NCBI GenBank assembly: GCA_034359265.1
Contig: CP136896.1
Coordinates: 16,461,501 to 16,525,500, forward strand
Direction: 5' to 3'
Source of the DNA: Canna indica
Taxonomy: Eukaryota > Streptophyta > Magnoliopsida > Zingiberales > Cannaceae
DNA length: 64,000 nt
How positions within the stretch are numbered: position 1 is the first letter of the stretch; each line of letters begins with the position of its first letter. A model generated the notes under the pieces. That model did not search any database. It had not been told where the DNA came from and worked only from the letters and a program-made list of their open reading frames with translations. The translations under genes and the position numbers were made by a program. Positions 49,701 to 58,352 of this stretch are shown piece by piece.

Positions 49701-51904
49701 TGTTTGGTCTTAAAACATCCCAGCTTAGCTTCTAACATCCCGGGACATAAGTCCAATCCAAAAAATGGCAAGTCAACATCGCGAAGCTATCAAAACCAAC
49801 GCACTCGTAGTTACAACATCTCGGGAAGGCTTTTAACATCCAAGAAAGCTTCTAACATCCCGTGGCATAAGTCTAACCCAACAAATGGTAAGTTACATCC
49901 CGGGACAATCGAGAACAACTCGCCCACTCTCACAACATCCCGCCCATTCCCACAACAACTCGTCCAAAACATCCCGCAACCTTTATAACATCCCGCCCAC
50001 TCTCACAATAACTTGTCCTGTCTAGAACATCCCGCCCCCTCTATATATAACATCCCGCCCACTCCCACAACAACCCGTCCAAAACATCCTACAACCTTTA
50101 TAACATCCCTCCCACTTTCACAATTATCCGCCCTGTTTAGAGCATTCTGCCTCCTCTATAACATCACGCCCACTCCCACAACAACCTGTCCATAACATCT
50201 CAATCAGATCTAACATCCCAACATCCCACAAGCATAACCTAATCTCGTTCCTAGATGTAGAAGTAGAACCTAAACTCAAGCTAAAGGAAGGATTAGACAC
50301 AAACCTTGACGACATTTCCTCAATTTATGCGAAAATCGATGGATGGGCAGGATTGATGAAGGTGGGTCAGTGACGACAACTAGAATCCAATAACACTGGC
50401 TTGGCCATGAGCGATGGAAGAGGAACGCGATCTCAAAATGAGGGTGGAAAGAGTCTGATTTAGGCCGAAAATCATTGATTTTAGCTTCAGAACTTTGAGA
50501 ATGCACGTTGAGGAGAGTGAGGGCGCCGAATTTTTTTGATTTTTTGAAAGTTGGCACCTTTTGCCTTTAATTCATGTTTCTCTCATGAAATGTGGTTCCA
50601 AGGGTACTTTCGTCGAATAAGGAAAAATATGACTATTTTTTAAAAGCCTTTATGGAGTCAGTTTTTAAAACCCTTATCCCAAAAGGATCATTTACCACAA
50701 TATTCTCTATATATAATAGGATTCTCCTTATAAATACTTCTACACAAAAAAATAAAGCCAGGCTAATGTTATTTAACCATTAATTCTAAACAAATTTTCG
50801 ACGACAATCAATGCAGACAATAAATCTATTCTAATTTCTCCTTACTCTATAGTCTTCACTGTTTTTTATTTCTCTTAAAATCCTAATATATCAATGTGCT
50901 TTGTTCATGTTCTATTCTATACTTTTAGTGTTCTGAAATAACTTTTAAACATATTGATGTCATGTTCTCTTCTAGACTTCCAGCATTCTCAAATAATTTC
51001 TGAAATCTAGACTTGATATGTGCAACACATGTTCATAATGTATAATATGTTCTAGTGCTAATATGACATATATAATAGTATATATTGTTAAATATGTGCG
51101 TCTCCCTTCGCTTGGGCTAGCGCCTAGAGCCTCATGTAATAAGGGACCTTGGCGCCTTGGAGCGCCTAAAGCATCGTGACAACACTAAGTTCCGTCAAGA
51201 AGCTTCTCATAAGCTTAATAGCATCATGATTTGTGTATAAGTTATGTAAATCTCACACTCTTGCATAATATTTTGAGAGTTCTAGAGTAGATAATACAAC
51301 AAAAAAATATCATGATTACTCTTTGTTTTTGCTATAATTTATTTGTCCTTGCATGTTTGCAAGGAATTTGTTGTGTATATGATTATGCTACCTAATTCAT
51401 AAGGTTGTGGCTCTTAAACTGTCAAATTGCACATATCTCCAATTCATTTGAATACCTTTTTCTTTTTCTTTCACATTACTGTCATTTTCTCTCTTATGAA
51501 CATTTGATATTCCCTTACCTTTTTTTAAAATCAAGATTTGTAATATGGATGCACAGACATGGCAGCTTTTTCAAGAAGAAAGACTAAAAGAACTAGTGGA
51601 TCCAGCATTAGAAGAATACCCAGAAGAACAAGTTATGAGGTTTATCAAAGTAGCTCTTTTCTGCACACAAGCAGCTGCTGGACGACGACCTTCCATGCTG
51701 CAGGTGGTAGACATGCTGTCAAAACCTGCAAGACTAAATGAGAAGGAACTGACACCACCTGGCTTTGTCGAAAGCTTTTCCACAATGAGAAAGGTTCCAA
51801 AAGGATCAAGCTCTAGCAACACCCAGTTCAATAAATCAACTATCGGCAATTCAACTGTTCCATTCACATCGAATGCTTCCTTAACACAAATGTCGCCAAG
51901 GTGA
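23119..51904 (+). CDS. Cytoplasmic receptor-like Ser/Thr kinase (cold-responsive protein kinase 1-like)
   Basis: Spliced from six exons: 23119-23191, 33210-33325, 34613-34823, 34897-35134, 36183-36333 and 51557-51904. All junctions are GT-AG and the phases add up to 378 codons. The protein has a Cys-rich start [10 protein letters not shown] that could be palmitoylated, no signal peptide or membrane segment, and a full kinase domain: glycine loop [11 protein letters not shown] (54-64), VAVK lysine 75, HRD 171-173, DFG 191-193, APE 217-219, plus a Ser-rich tail. The [20 protein letters not shown] entry is typical of the Arabidopsis At1g16670 (CRPK1) group, whose founder phosphorylates 14-3-3 proteins in cold signalling; that assignment is by resemblance. 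No lesion is visible. A short upstream ORF (ATG at 23052) sits in the 5' UTR. Introns 1 and 5 are swollen by transposons. Confidence 0.92.
23544..25712 (-). mobile_element. Gypsy-type element remnant: gag zinc knuckle, PPT and 3' LTR
   Basis: Minus strand: a CCHC knuckle [14 protein letters not shown] at about 25670-25630, a short frame ending near a purine tract AGATGGGGAGAA (25456-25445), then an LTR starting TGTTATAACC at 25444 and ending GCGTAACA at 23544. The pol region is absent, so everything between the knuckle and the 3' end was deleted. The LTR is 1901 bp. Its left flank shows no primer site, as expected for a 3' LTR. The element lies in kinase intron 1. Confidence 0.8.
23544..27644. 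repeat. Large inverted repeat (LTR palindrome), ~1.9 kb arms, 283-bp spacer
   Basis: The left arm 23544-25429 is matched by the reverse complement of 25713-27644 over its whole length, including the GC-rich blocks ctgctcatctcgggtccacg and gcgatcatccccgacggtcc. An intron-1 transcript of the kinase gene could fold into a hairpin of about 1.9 kb. Confidence 0.9.
25713..27660 (+). mobile_element. Second copy of the same LTR in inverted orientation, with primer site
   Basis: The LTR runs 25713-27644, ends GCATAACA, and is followed by TGGTATTAGAGC (27648-27659), a one-mismatch Met-tRNA primer site, so it is a 5' LTR in plus orientation. Its first ~15 bases are missing and it is joined directly to the gag knuckle of the opposite element. 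The interior beyond the primer site is lost within about 160 bp. Confidence 0.8.
27808..28080 (+). mobile_element. Retrotransposon PPT and truncated LTR
   Basis: Purine tract aagtgggggagat (27808-27820), then an LTR-like start TGTAATATCCCTGTTTAGTC. The right limit is unclear; the sequence fades near 28080. Confidence 0.5.
28908..33071 (+). mobile_element. Near-complete hAT transposon (4.16 kb) in kinase intron 1
   Basis: Termini CATGGTTTCAAAT (28908) and, inverted, CATGGTTTAAAAT (33071). Flanking 8-bp duplications are GTTCTGGT (28900-28907) and GTTCTAGT (33072-33079), one mismatch. The left subterminal region (28935-29215) is packed with ACCGGGCGGTAT in both orientations and the right with GGTACCGG/ACCGTACC motifs, likely transposase binding sites. 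It encodes one BED-DUF659-hAT transposase on the plus strand, the same sense as the kinase gene. A poly(A) run lies at about 32946-32961 near the right end. Confidence 0.9.
29491..32853 (+). CDS. hAT transposase (BED finger, DUF659, hAT dimerisation), one internal stop
   Basis: Four exons: 29491-30844, 30933-31337, 31422-31628 and 31706-32853, with GT-AG introns joining in phase. The BED zinc finger is at residues 11-54 (W11, C25, C28, H43, C54). A TGA at 29869-29871 interrupts the frame after LEHAEFE; the same frame resumes at once. The DUF659/RNase H-like core has [21 protein letters not shown] and [16 protein letters not shown] with [14 protein letters not shown]. The C-terminal dimerisation region has [20 protein letters not shown] and [19 protein letters not shown]. 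The tail has Lys-Gly and acidic stretches. Apart from the stop, it is complete. Readthrough or a start at 29878, losing the BED finger, are alternatives. Confidence 0.88.
33210..33325 (+). CDS. Kinase gene coding exon 2 (glycine loop)
   Basis: Acceptor tttttatccag, then [15 protein letters not shown] and [11 protein letters not shown] (residues 25-63). It ends in phase 0 at donor gtggac. Confidence 0.9.
34613..34823 (+). CDS. Kinase gene coding exon 3 (catalytic lysine)
   Basis: Encodes [34 protein letters not shown] and [17 protein letters not shown] (residues 64-133): lysine 75, the C-helix region and the hinge. Donor gtaacc, phase 1. Confidence 0.92.
34897..35134 (+). CDS. Kinase gene coding exon 4 (catalytic and activation loops)
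   Basis: Residues 134-212: [24 protein letters not shown] and [20 protein letters not shown] is present with Arg, as in most RD kinases. It ends within the GTT of the activation segment, phase 2. Confidence 0.93.
35405..35876. mobile_element. MITE in kinase intron 4
   Basis: The left end, cacttaagtccccatagttt, is inverted at the right end, where cttcagggactaaaattaaa lies before taaccc. This AGTCCCTGAAGTTTTGTTCGA-type terminus is common in plant Mutator-like MITEs. Interior non-coding. Confidence 0.6.
36183..36333 (+). CDS. Kinase gene coding exon 5 (APE motif)
   Basis: Residues 213-263: [35 protein letters not shown] and SLLEW. Donor gtaagt, phase 0. The following intron is 15.2 kb. Confidence 0.93.
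36890..37270 (+). mobile_element. Copia-like remnant: LTR end, primer site and leader
   Basis: Contains cctctacataaatagaggag, then ttaataaaattagggttttc and a primer-site-like ttggtatag (about 37018-37027), the layout of a Copia LTR end. A leader with [14 protein letters not shown] coding (37087-37160) follows. It is cut by the Gypsy LTR at 37271. A related LTR lies at about 47960-48130. Confidence 0.5.
37271..37682 (-). repeat. Gypsy 3' LTR
   Basis: Ends TGTTATCACC in the plus direction and CCATAACA. A minus-strand TATA box (ctctataaatatgag) lies near 37395. The part 37497-37682 is repeated at 46799-46970. Confidence 0.75.
37690..41600 (-). pseudogene. Gypsy pol polyprotein (protease to chromodomain), many breaks
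   Basis: Minus strand, in order: gag knuckle remnant [16 protein letters not shown] (about 41535-41490); protease region (41240-40935) with [20 protein letters not shown] (about 40670-40150) with [36 protein letters not shown] and a mutated active site [11 protein letters not shown] in place of YxDD; RT connection and RNase H (39730-39270) with [14 protein letters not shown] and [16 protein letters not shown]; integrase (39200-38650) with [20 protein letters not shown] and [20 protein letters not shown]; and a C-terminal chromodomain-like [19 protein letters not shown] (37810-37750). Several frameshifts and the altered RT site mean it is inactive. Confidence 0.88.
39772..40150. mobile_element. 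GC-rich non-autonomous element inside the Gypsy RT
   Basis: Dense GGGCCGGGC/GCCCGACCCG blocks, foreign to the RT frame. RT reads HIISNHGES on one side and resumes DPQK on the other. Near-duplicate octamers (cgagagca and cgtgagca, minus strand) flank it, which would suit hAT. The exact ends are uncertain. Confidence 0.55.
42568..43590 (+). pseudogene. Gypsy gag, frameshifted
   Basis: ATG at 42568 just after the primer site ([20 protein letters not shown], coiled-coil-like). A frameshift occurs near 42750 and an in-frame TGA at 43004-43006. The retrotransposon gag core has [16 protein letters not shown] and [19 protein letters not shown]. The zinc-knuckle relic [14 protein letters not shown] is at about 43502-43543. 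Confidence 0.88.
43590..44682 (+). pseudogene. Gypsy protease and partial RT
   Basis: Protease active site [17 protein letters not shown] (about 43732-43782). A perfect 34-bp tandem duplication (43794-43827, 43828-43861) shifts the frame. RT motifs follow: [36 protein letters not shown] and [16 protein letters not shown] stop (TGA, 44591-44593) lies inside RT. The YxDD block, RNase H and integrase are deleted. Confidence 0.88.
46408..46735 (-). pseudogene. Gypsy chromovirus gag fragment, beyond the LINE insertion
   Basis: Minus strand: [25 protein letters not shown] and MKLARLYEQ, the gag core of the same Gypsy element whose zinc knuckle lies at 41535-41490 on the other side of the LINE. It contains several stops. 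Its N-terminal part is missing, replaced by a GA microsatellite and the LTR remnant. Confidence 0.7.
46736..46778. repeat. (GA)n microsatellite
   Basis: About 21 GA units at the join between the Gypsy gag fragment and the shortened 5' LTR. Confidence 0.95.
46971..48140 (+). mobile_element. Copia-like remnant, continuation to the right of the Gypsy element
   Basis: 46975-47125 resembles 37047-37160 (tggttggtggtctatggtat; [12 protein letters not shown] versus [12 protein letters not shown]). 47960-48060 resembles the LTR piece at 36895-37000 (cagagtatt, ttggtcat, cctctata...aagagttaataa). It is probably the rest of the element into which the Gypsy copy inserted. No intact frame. Confidence 0.45.
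48516..48790. repeat. 137-bp tandem duplication
   Basis: Two adjacent copies (48516-48652 and 48653-about 48790) share gccagatgaatcacacatct and taagcagccacttcta, with scattered differences. It lies in kinase intron 5. Confidence 0.85.
49264..51187. mobile_element. Non-autonomous hAT element with GGCGCC-rich ends
   Basis: Termini TAGTGTTGTCAC (49264) and GTGACAACACTA (51187) are perfect inverted repeats. Flanking octamers AGTTCCAT (49256-49263) and AGTTCCGT (51188-51195) differ by one base. Subterminal sequence is rich in GCGCCT/AGGCGC. The interior holds a second nested element with inverted ends (atggcctttttggataagg near 49554 and its inverse near 50690) and a higher-order repeat. No transposase. 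Located in kinase intron 5. Confidence 0.8.
49934..50200. repeat. Higher-order tandem repeat, ~113 bp
   Basis: An alternating pair of subunits beginning aacatcccgcccact recurs; the first subunit starts at 49934, 50049 and 50160 (spacing 115 and 111). Looser aacatcccg units extend left to about 49730. Confidence 0.8.
51557..51904 (+). CDS. Kinase gene coding exon 6 (C-lobe end and tail)
   Basis: Residues 264-378: [40 protein letters not shown] and VVDMLSKP, then a Ser/Thr-rich tail ending LTQMSPR. Acceptor gatgcacag. Stop TGA 51902-51904. Confidence 0.92.
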   Translation, partial: TWQLFQEERLKELVDPALEEYPEEQVMRFIKVALFCTQAAAGRRPSMLQVVDMLSKPARLNEKELTPPGFVESFSTMRKVPKGSSSSNTQFNKSTIGNSTVPFTSNASLTQMSPR

Positions 51905-52366
51905 GCTTTACTCAGATGAAGTCAGTTCTTAATCTAGGAAGCAGTTAATATCGCTATACTGTAAGAAATTATGGTCAACAAAAAATGGGAGAGTACATCA
52001 TGGCTAGGTTCTCTCTTTTAGCTTGGTGGTTTATGATTTTGCACCATAATCATGGGGTGCAAATGAAGATATGTGCAATCACGAGTGTTTATTGGGTCTG
52101 CCAAATCGAGGATTAACTGAATAAGAAAATTTGTGCAATTAGCCAGCAAGTCATTTTTTAGGTATCTCTAAGGTACATCTCGAAGCTCTAGTGATTAAGA
52201 TTACATATCCTATTGAGTTGTAATATTAGCTGATTGCCTTAATCATTAACTATTTGAGATTATTGGCACTTTTAAAGTTTTGAGATTGTTTTGGATTTTA
52301 AAATGCTTCTGTTTTTACTTTGTTATTTACACCATAGAAATGGCTTAAGTTTCATTTAATTTGTCA

Positions 52367-52372
52367 AATAAA
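52367..52372 (+). terminator. Candidate polyadenylation signal of the kinase gene
   Basis: AATAAA about 460 bp after the stop codon in an AT-rich 3' flank. No other gene ends nearby. Confidence 0.45.
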
Positions 52373-53040
52373 AGCTAAACATGTGCACATAACCATTATT
52401 GGTGAAGTGCAGGATTGTCCATCGCATAATGAGAATTATTCTATAAATCTTAAGCTTGTGTTTATCTCAAAGAATGACTATAAATCTCAACAATTGATTG
52501 AACTATGGCTTAATAGGTTTGTTCACTAAAAATCTTCTTTCAAGCTCAAGTTGATGCAAGGATGAATTCAAAGTAGGCTTAATGAATCAAGAACTATCAT
52601 TGGAAGGCCCACAATAAAGTTTATATAAGTTTCCTCTAAGCTAGATTCAATATAGATGATGTTAATTTGAACAGTTGGAAAATTAGCTATTACAGCTCCA
52701 ATCTGTACGCATATTGAACGCCCAAACCATCAACCAAAAACTTATTAGAATTTTCTAGGCCAAGTCAATCAAAGTTTGATTGAATTTTGGTTGACTGGCC
52801 CTTGGCTGAAAAAGACATGAAGTTCAATTTCAGCTTGAATTTCAAGTTTGAGGGCTCCGGATATAGATTTTGTCATTTTGAGACGCATACACCCTCAAGA
52901 CATGACCAAACAACATACATGAGTCTATGTTAGGTGTTAACTCAAATTGGATCCGAACCCAATCCAACGAACTCGACCTGACTCCGATTAAATTGATCGA
53001 GATACGATTGAACCAAATTATGGGTTGGTTTTTTATTTGA

Positions 53041-53072
53041 ACCAGTCCAAATTAAAATTAATTTGGACTGGT
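53041..53072. repeat. Perfect 15-bp inverted repeat, 2-base loop
   Basis: accagtccaaattaa, then aa, then its exact reverse complement. No terminator or gene end lies nearby. Confidence 0.9.
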
Positions 53073-54366
53073 CAACATCTTCTTCGGGTGTTATGCAAAC
53101 AGTAACCCAACCTCACAAATAAATTGCAGCATATTCAATTAGCTATTTCTCCTTTGTTTTATCACTGATTTTGAATTTGTCTTCGCCGCTGTCTTCTCCT
53201 CCTCGAGACGGATCAAATAGACTCATCCATTTCAAATTTTGGCAAATTAATCACCATGAAATTCTCCTTCAAAATTCCAGCCATCTTCTTCGCGCGATAC
53301 AGGGTGCTCCTCTCCATGAGCCGCATCAGATGCACCTCGGATCTCAACCAAGAATCTCGGTAGCATCCACCTTCTTCGGCTTCTATCTTTATCTCGGCAA
53401 AACATCTCCATCATCGGCTCCATGAATCGGCAAATCAAAGCATTCTCCCATAGCATCAAGCCTTATCTTTCTCAGCCCTCATACTCGAACAAGGCTCAAA
53501 GGTTGTTTTAAAATAATAAATTGAGGCTCTTGTATCACACTTAGAAATGCAAGCAATCTCCTTGAGGGTGAGAGGTTAATTGACCGAGCTTCAGAGAGAG
53601 AGAGAGGTTCAAAGATTTGATAGGGGTGCAATAGATTTGATTCTACGTATGGAGCCAAAAAGAACGAGTGTAAGCAATTCCTCCCCCGCAACTTCAATAG
53701 GCAGCTCTATCTTTTTCATCACTTTTGCTCATAGGGATTTGAGTGCACTGCTAAGGTGATATTGTATGTACCTAGGTGTGGCTCATTTGACATTAACTCA
53801 ACATGTTATTTGCCGATTTTGTGTTTTTGTTTTGGTTTTGGTTTTATCGATTTTGGGTAGGAAATTCTGGTTAATCTCCTAATAGTCTATAAAATAAAAT
53901 TACACAACAAATCACAATTTTATTGCCTGTTTTTTATATAAGTATCGCACTTGTGCTTTCGAGTTTATCTTTTTGTATCATTCACACTTTTTGATTGTCA
54001 ATCACAACATGAAATTATTCCTCAATGAAACATTAGTATCTTGTTTATTATTATCAAAATCAAGATTGAAACTTAGGTTGAGAACTTTAGTAGATGGTGC
54101 ATATCAAGAAGCTCAAAGAGTTGAATATAAAGCACGTCAAATTCTTCTCGGATTGCTTGAGAGTGATCAATTCTTTGAACAAGCTCTATATCCCGGCATT
54201 AGCTGATGGTATATATATGGACAATGGCTGAGCAAGCGAAGGTTAAAGGTTGGTCCCATATTAGTTGAAGCTTCAATAATAATGCTCAGGCCTTAATGCT
54301 TGTTTGAATGGTTTTCTAATTAGTAAATGAGAGAAAGGGGAGGAAGAGGAAAGTAAAAGAAAAGAA

Positions 54367-54402
54367 AGGAGAGGAGAGGAGAGGAGAGGAGAGGAGAGGA
54401 GA
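54367..54402. repeat. (GAGAG)n microsatellite
   Basis: About seven pentamer units of gagag/aggag type in a purine-rich stretch. Confidence 0.9.
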
Positions 54403-55653
54403 GAACAAATTCTGGATGGAGGGATTGGAAATTCCTCTGCATTAAATAAGGGATAGGAATTCCTTTATTCCCTTTCCCTGCGTTCCCCAAGCCAAAGGAA
54501 AGGGATTATATTTCTTGGTGGTTTGGGTAATGATAGTGATCATGAGAGTGGTAGTTTTCTGCCTAATATTGTACCTCTCCAGTTTAGGAAAGAGTGGAAT
54601 CCAATTTTGATTTATTTGAATAATAATTTTGAATCTCAAGGAGAATACATTTCTGCTACTCTTGATCCTCTGGCCTCTCTTTCTGCTAGCTGAGTAGGAA
54701 GCAGTCTTTTTCTTGAGGTATTTTCACAGTAAAAAAAAGAGTTGGGTAGAAAACATGATTATTGGCTTATCTAGGCTCTCTTGAGTTGAGTACTAAATTG
54801 ATGTTATATTTTTATGTTTTAAGAAATTAGATTGGGCTTTGGGACAATGGATTATGTGTGACTTGAAGAATTTTATGAAGGCATTTTGTTTGTGGGACGT
54901 TGAAAGATACTAAGGCATATGAATTAGGTATGCAAGTAATACTATTACATTCATCACATGGTAATGTATTAGTATTTAACTTATCTCCAGGAAAATAACT
55001 TTTTTTCTTCTTTTTTTTAACGAAGATAATATATACTGGACTTTGAACCCCAGATCTCTAGAAAACATACAAGATGTTGCCATTAATAGAAATCTAGTTA
55101 AGTGATTATAGCATAAACATATGATAATCTTAGTATACCATAAAGTCATATTTGGTATAAAGTTAAATTTATATTCTTAGGAAAATGATTTTTGAGAACC
55201 TTATTTCCATGCACATAATTCCAACAAATACATTTCTACTTAATATTGAGAAATCACATATGGATATTTTGTTAGGAAAATGATGAAAAATTAATTTTCA
55301 AGAATAATGCTATCTTATGTTTTTTAAAAATAAAGGCTTGGAATAACTAAATTAGATAATTGAATTAAAAAAAATGAAATGAATTAGTAATTTAAAAGGA
55401 TATATTAATGAACAACAACAATAAATTATCATGTTAAGGCAAATATTAACATTATGTCAAATATGTAACATCATTATGCTAAATTAAACCTGTGAAGTTG
55501 TAATAAATTGCTTGAAAAACATAAATGAAATACAACATCACGTATTCACATAATTCACTATTGTTCTTGTGACAATCAAATAAGAACAAAATCTTATTTT
55601 TTATGAAATATCAAAACATATTTAGTTGACACTGAGTGAATTATAATTTTTTT

Positions 55654-55769
55654 GCCAACGGTACGTGGGTAGCACAGTTGGTGGCAACATGTTGAACGTT
55701 GCTTAAAGATTTTGGATTCGAACTCTAGTATGATCACCTATTGTGACTTTCTATCTTTGTTAAAAAAAT
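55654..55769 (+). mobile_element. tRNA-derived SINE with 18-bp perfect target duplication
   Basis: A-box TAGCACAGTTGG (55670-55681) and B-box GGATTCGAACTC (55714-55725), at the spacing of a Pol III internal promoter. The tail ends in ttgttaaaaaaat. Exact flanking copies of GTGAATTATAATTTTTTT lie at 55636-55653 and 55770-55787. It is too short and too diverged to be a functional tRNA. Confidence 0.88.
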
Positions 55770-56470
55770 GTGAATTATAATTTTTTTAATTATTTATTTC
55801 CTAAAAAGTACACTTATACAATGATTAATTTGTTCTCTACTTATAGATATTTCAATTATAATAATATCCTATTAATATAATATAATTTTATAATTATATA
55901 TATATGATAATATTATATTATTTATATTAAAAATATTAAAATTAATATAATAAAAATATTATTAATTAGATTATAATCATTAGATATATTTTAGTTATAC
56001 ATTATTGTAAACAATGTAAAGTAATCACCAAAATAATAACCTTATTTACGAAAAAAGAGCAATTTTATATATTTACTTCTTAAAAGCAGAAATTGCTTGA
56101 AGCTTTGGTGCTAGGTAAGCTATTTCCTAGATTTTGTGAAAAATAATATTATTTCTATTTTGCTTATTTTATGTCAAGTAAATAAATAAGTTTGTTTTTT
56201 TTTACTTTTAAAAGAAATTATTTTTTTGCGTACTTTTTTTTTATCAATTAAATGATGGTAAAAGACCCTACGACATTTTTGTATATTTGGTGATCCTCCT
56301 TTCTTGCATGCATTTTTCTAGCATCGACACTACCTTGAATATGTATTGATTTTTAGATGAAGTCTACTAACCATAAACACTTCATGATTTATTAACAAAA
56401 TCATAAACATTTTAAAGTATTTGTCAAATTAAACCATAATTTTTTGTGGTGTACCTAAATTATCCCCTTA

Positions 56471-57504
56471 GGGGGCGTTTGATGTAAGGAATAGATGAGG
56501 AATGAAATAATATTCTCAGGATTCTATCTATTCCTTTGTTTGGTTGCACATCATTAATTAGGAATAAGTGGGGCCCTCTGAATACATAAGGAATAGCATT
56601 CCTTATGCACCAGGAATACTATTCCCAGCTTTGAGGCTGGGAATAGCATTCCGGATATTCCGGATGAAATATTACCTTCATTCCCTTCTGCGCCCCTCGA
56701 CATCAGCGTCTCTGCATAGAGAGCCATCGACGCCAACAACGGCATTTCTGGGGTCGACGCCTGAGAACGCACAAATAACACCGGAGACAAAACGTCGTCC
56801 CTGGCATCGACGTCGTCTCTGGCATCATGCCGTCTCTAGCATCTCTGGCGTCCTTGCGCTCACGCCAGAGACACCGTCTCTGGCATCTTTAGTGAGAGCG
56901 CACGACGTCGGCACAGAGACGCCGTCTCTAGCATCCTTGCGCTCGCGCCAGAGACGCCGTCTCTAGCATCTCTGGCGAGAGTGCACAGAGACGCCGTCTC
57001 TGGCGTCATCTCTGTGCGCTCACGCCAGAGACGACGTCGCTAGCATTGATCGCCAGAGACGCTGTCTCTGGCATCGATCGCCATCTCAGGCGTCAAGACG
57101 CCAGAGACGGCATCCGCTTTGTGCGCTCTCGCCAACGTCGTCGTCTTTGTGCGAGATGAGGCATCTCGCACAGAGACGAATGAGATTTATTTTACATTAA
57201 ATTTTATATTTTTATTATATTATTATTTAATAAAATATAATTATTATATTATTATATTAACTTTTAGATTTTATTATATTATTATTTATATTATTATAAT
57301 ATAATATAAAATTTTACTAAGAAGGATATTTATGTCATTTAACTTTCTATTCCTTGTCTATTCCTTATGTTAACCAAACAAAATAATCTCATTCTTGGCC
57401 TATTTTACAATGTCAACCAAACAAGATAATACTATTCCTTGTCTATTTCATTTTTTGTCTATTCATATTCCTTATGAATTCACTCCATCCAACCAAATAC
57501 ACCC
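56471..57504. mobile_element. Harbinger-like MITE, TTA target duplication
   Basis: Starts GGGGGCGTTTGATG after tta (56468-56470) and ends with ACACCC at 57504 (inverted: GGGTGTATTTGGTT), followed by tta (57505-57507). Internal subterminal repeats ccaaacaa..aata occur near the right end. The centre is an unusual CpG-rich array. No transposase. Confidence 0.7.
56740..57180. repeat. Array of GAGACG/CGTCTC inverted modules
   Basis: The motifs cagagacg and cgtctctggc recur many times in opposite orientations, including the perfect 21-bp palindrome core gccagagac-gct-gtctctggc near 57050. It is CpG-dense inside AT-rich DNA. Frames across it are artefacts. Confidence 0.8.
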
Positions 57505-58350
57505 TTATTCTATTCATTAACTTAATCAATTTTGGGATCAAAATAATGATATGTTAATGAGCAATTATCCTAAATCATAACATGGATTAGAAAAATTCTC
57601 GAATCTATAATAAGGTTCAGAAATTCTCAAATTAATCCCCGAAATGTCGTTGAGTTTGGTCTAGTATTCGGTTCCAAACTTTTACAAGAGTTTATAAATT
57701 ACTAGTTTCACGCTTTTAAAAAAGTTTAGAACCTTACTATATTCTCAAAAAGTTCTATATATTATCAAGATTAGACGAAATAAACTCATTAGAAATACTG
57801 CATATATCATCATCATTATAGTTATTAAACAAATAATGAATTGATCTTACTTGTTTCAGTTCCACACTTTTGAAAAAGTTTGAAACCTTATATTTTTTAG
57901 ACTTTTATAAAAGTCTATAAAATACTACATAGAAAACAAACTTATTTTACTGCATAGAAAACAAACTTGTTTTACTACATAGAAAACTTAAAATCGACAT
58001 ATTTATTATCGAAGTTAACAAACTTATAAGAAATATCTAACGGTTTTTAATTATATGTATTTTACCGCATAATACTTTAAAGTTTTCATGTTTATAAAGT
58101 TAACAAATCAAAATAATTAAAATTGGATGTTAATTGTAATTATATTGGCCATTACAAAGGTTATAATTATTTTTATATACATTTCACTACACACAAAATT
58201 TAATTTTGACCTATTTATGATTTTATAAATCTAAAAATCCATTTTAGATTCTTAGATTTGTGTAGTTGTACAAGTCAAATTTGAAGTTTCCTGCGTAGTA
58301 AAATGCATGTATCAATATAATTGCAATTAACACAATTTAAACTTTTTAAG
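57505..58350. other. Intergenic, nothing recognised
   Basis: AT-rich sequence with repeated short motifs such as catagaaaacaaact. No reading frame or RNA signature that I can support. Confidence 0.5.
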
Positions 58351-58352
58351 TT

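Larger units (their letters stand above)
52400..55635. other. Intergenic, no gene supported
   Basis: AT-rich DNA after the kinase gene. It holds a perfect hairpin (53041-53072) and a GAGAG repeat (54367-54402). Two short frames (53973-54206 and about 54508-54693, both plus) have protein-like composition but match nothing I recognise and may be relics. Confidence 0.5.

Noticed and set aside
49934..50200. CRISPR-like repeat array
   Set aside because: Units are imperfect, contiguous and without spacers, in plant nuclear DNA inside a transposon.
56568..56966. 132-codon plus-strand frame in the GAGACG array
   Set aside because: Translation of a repetitive palindromic array; no protein features.
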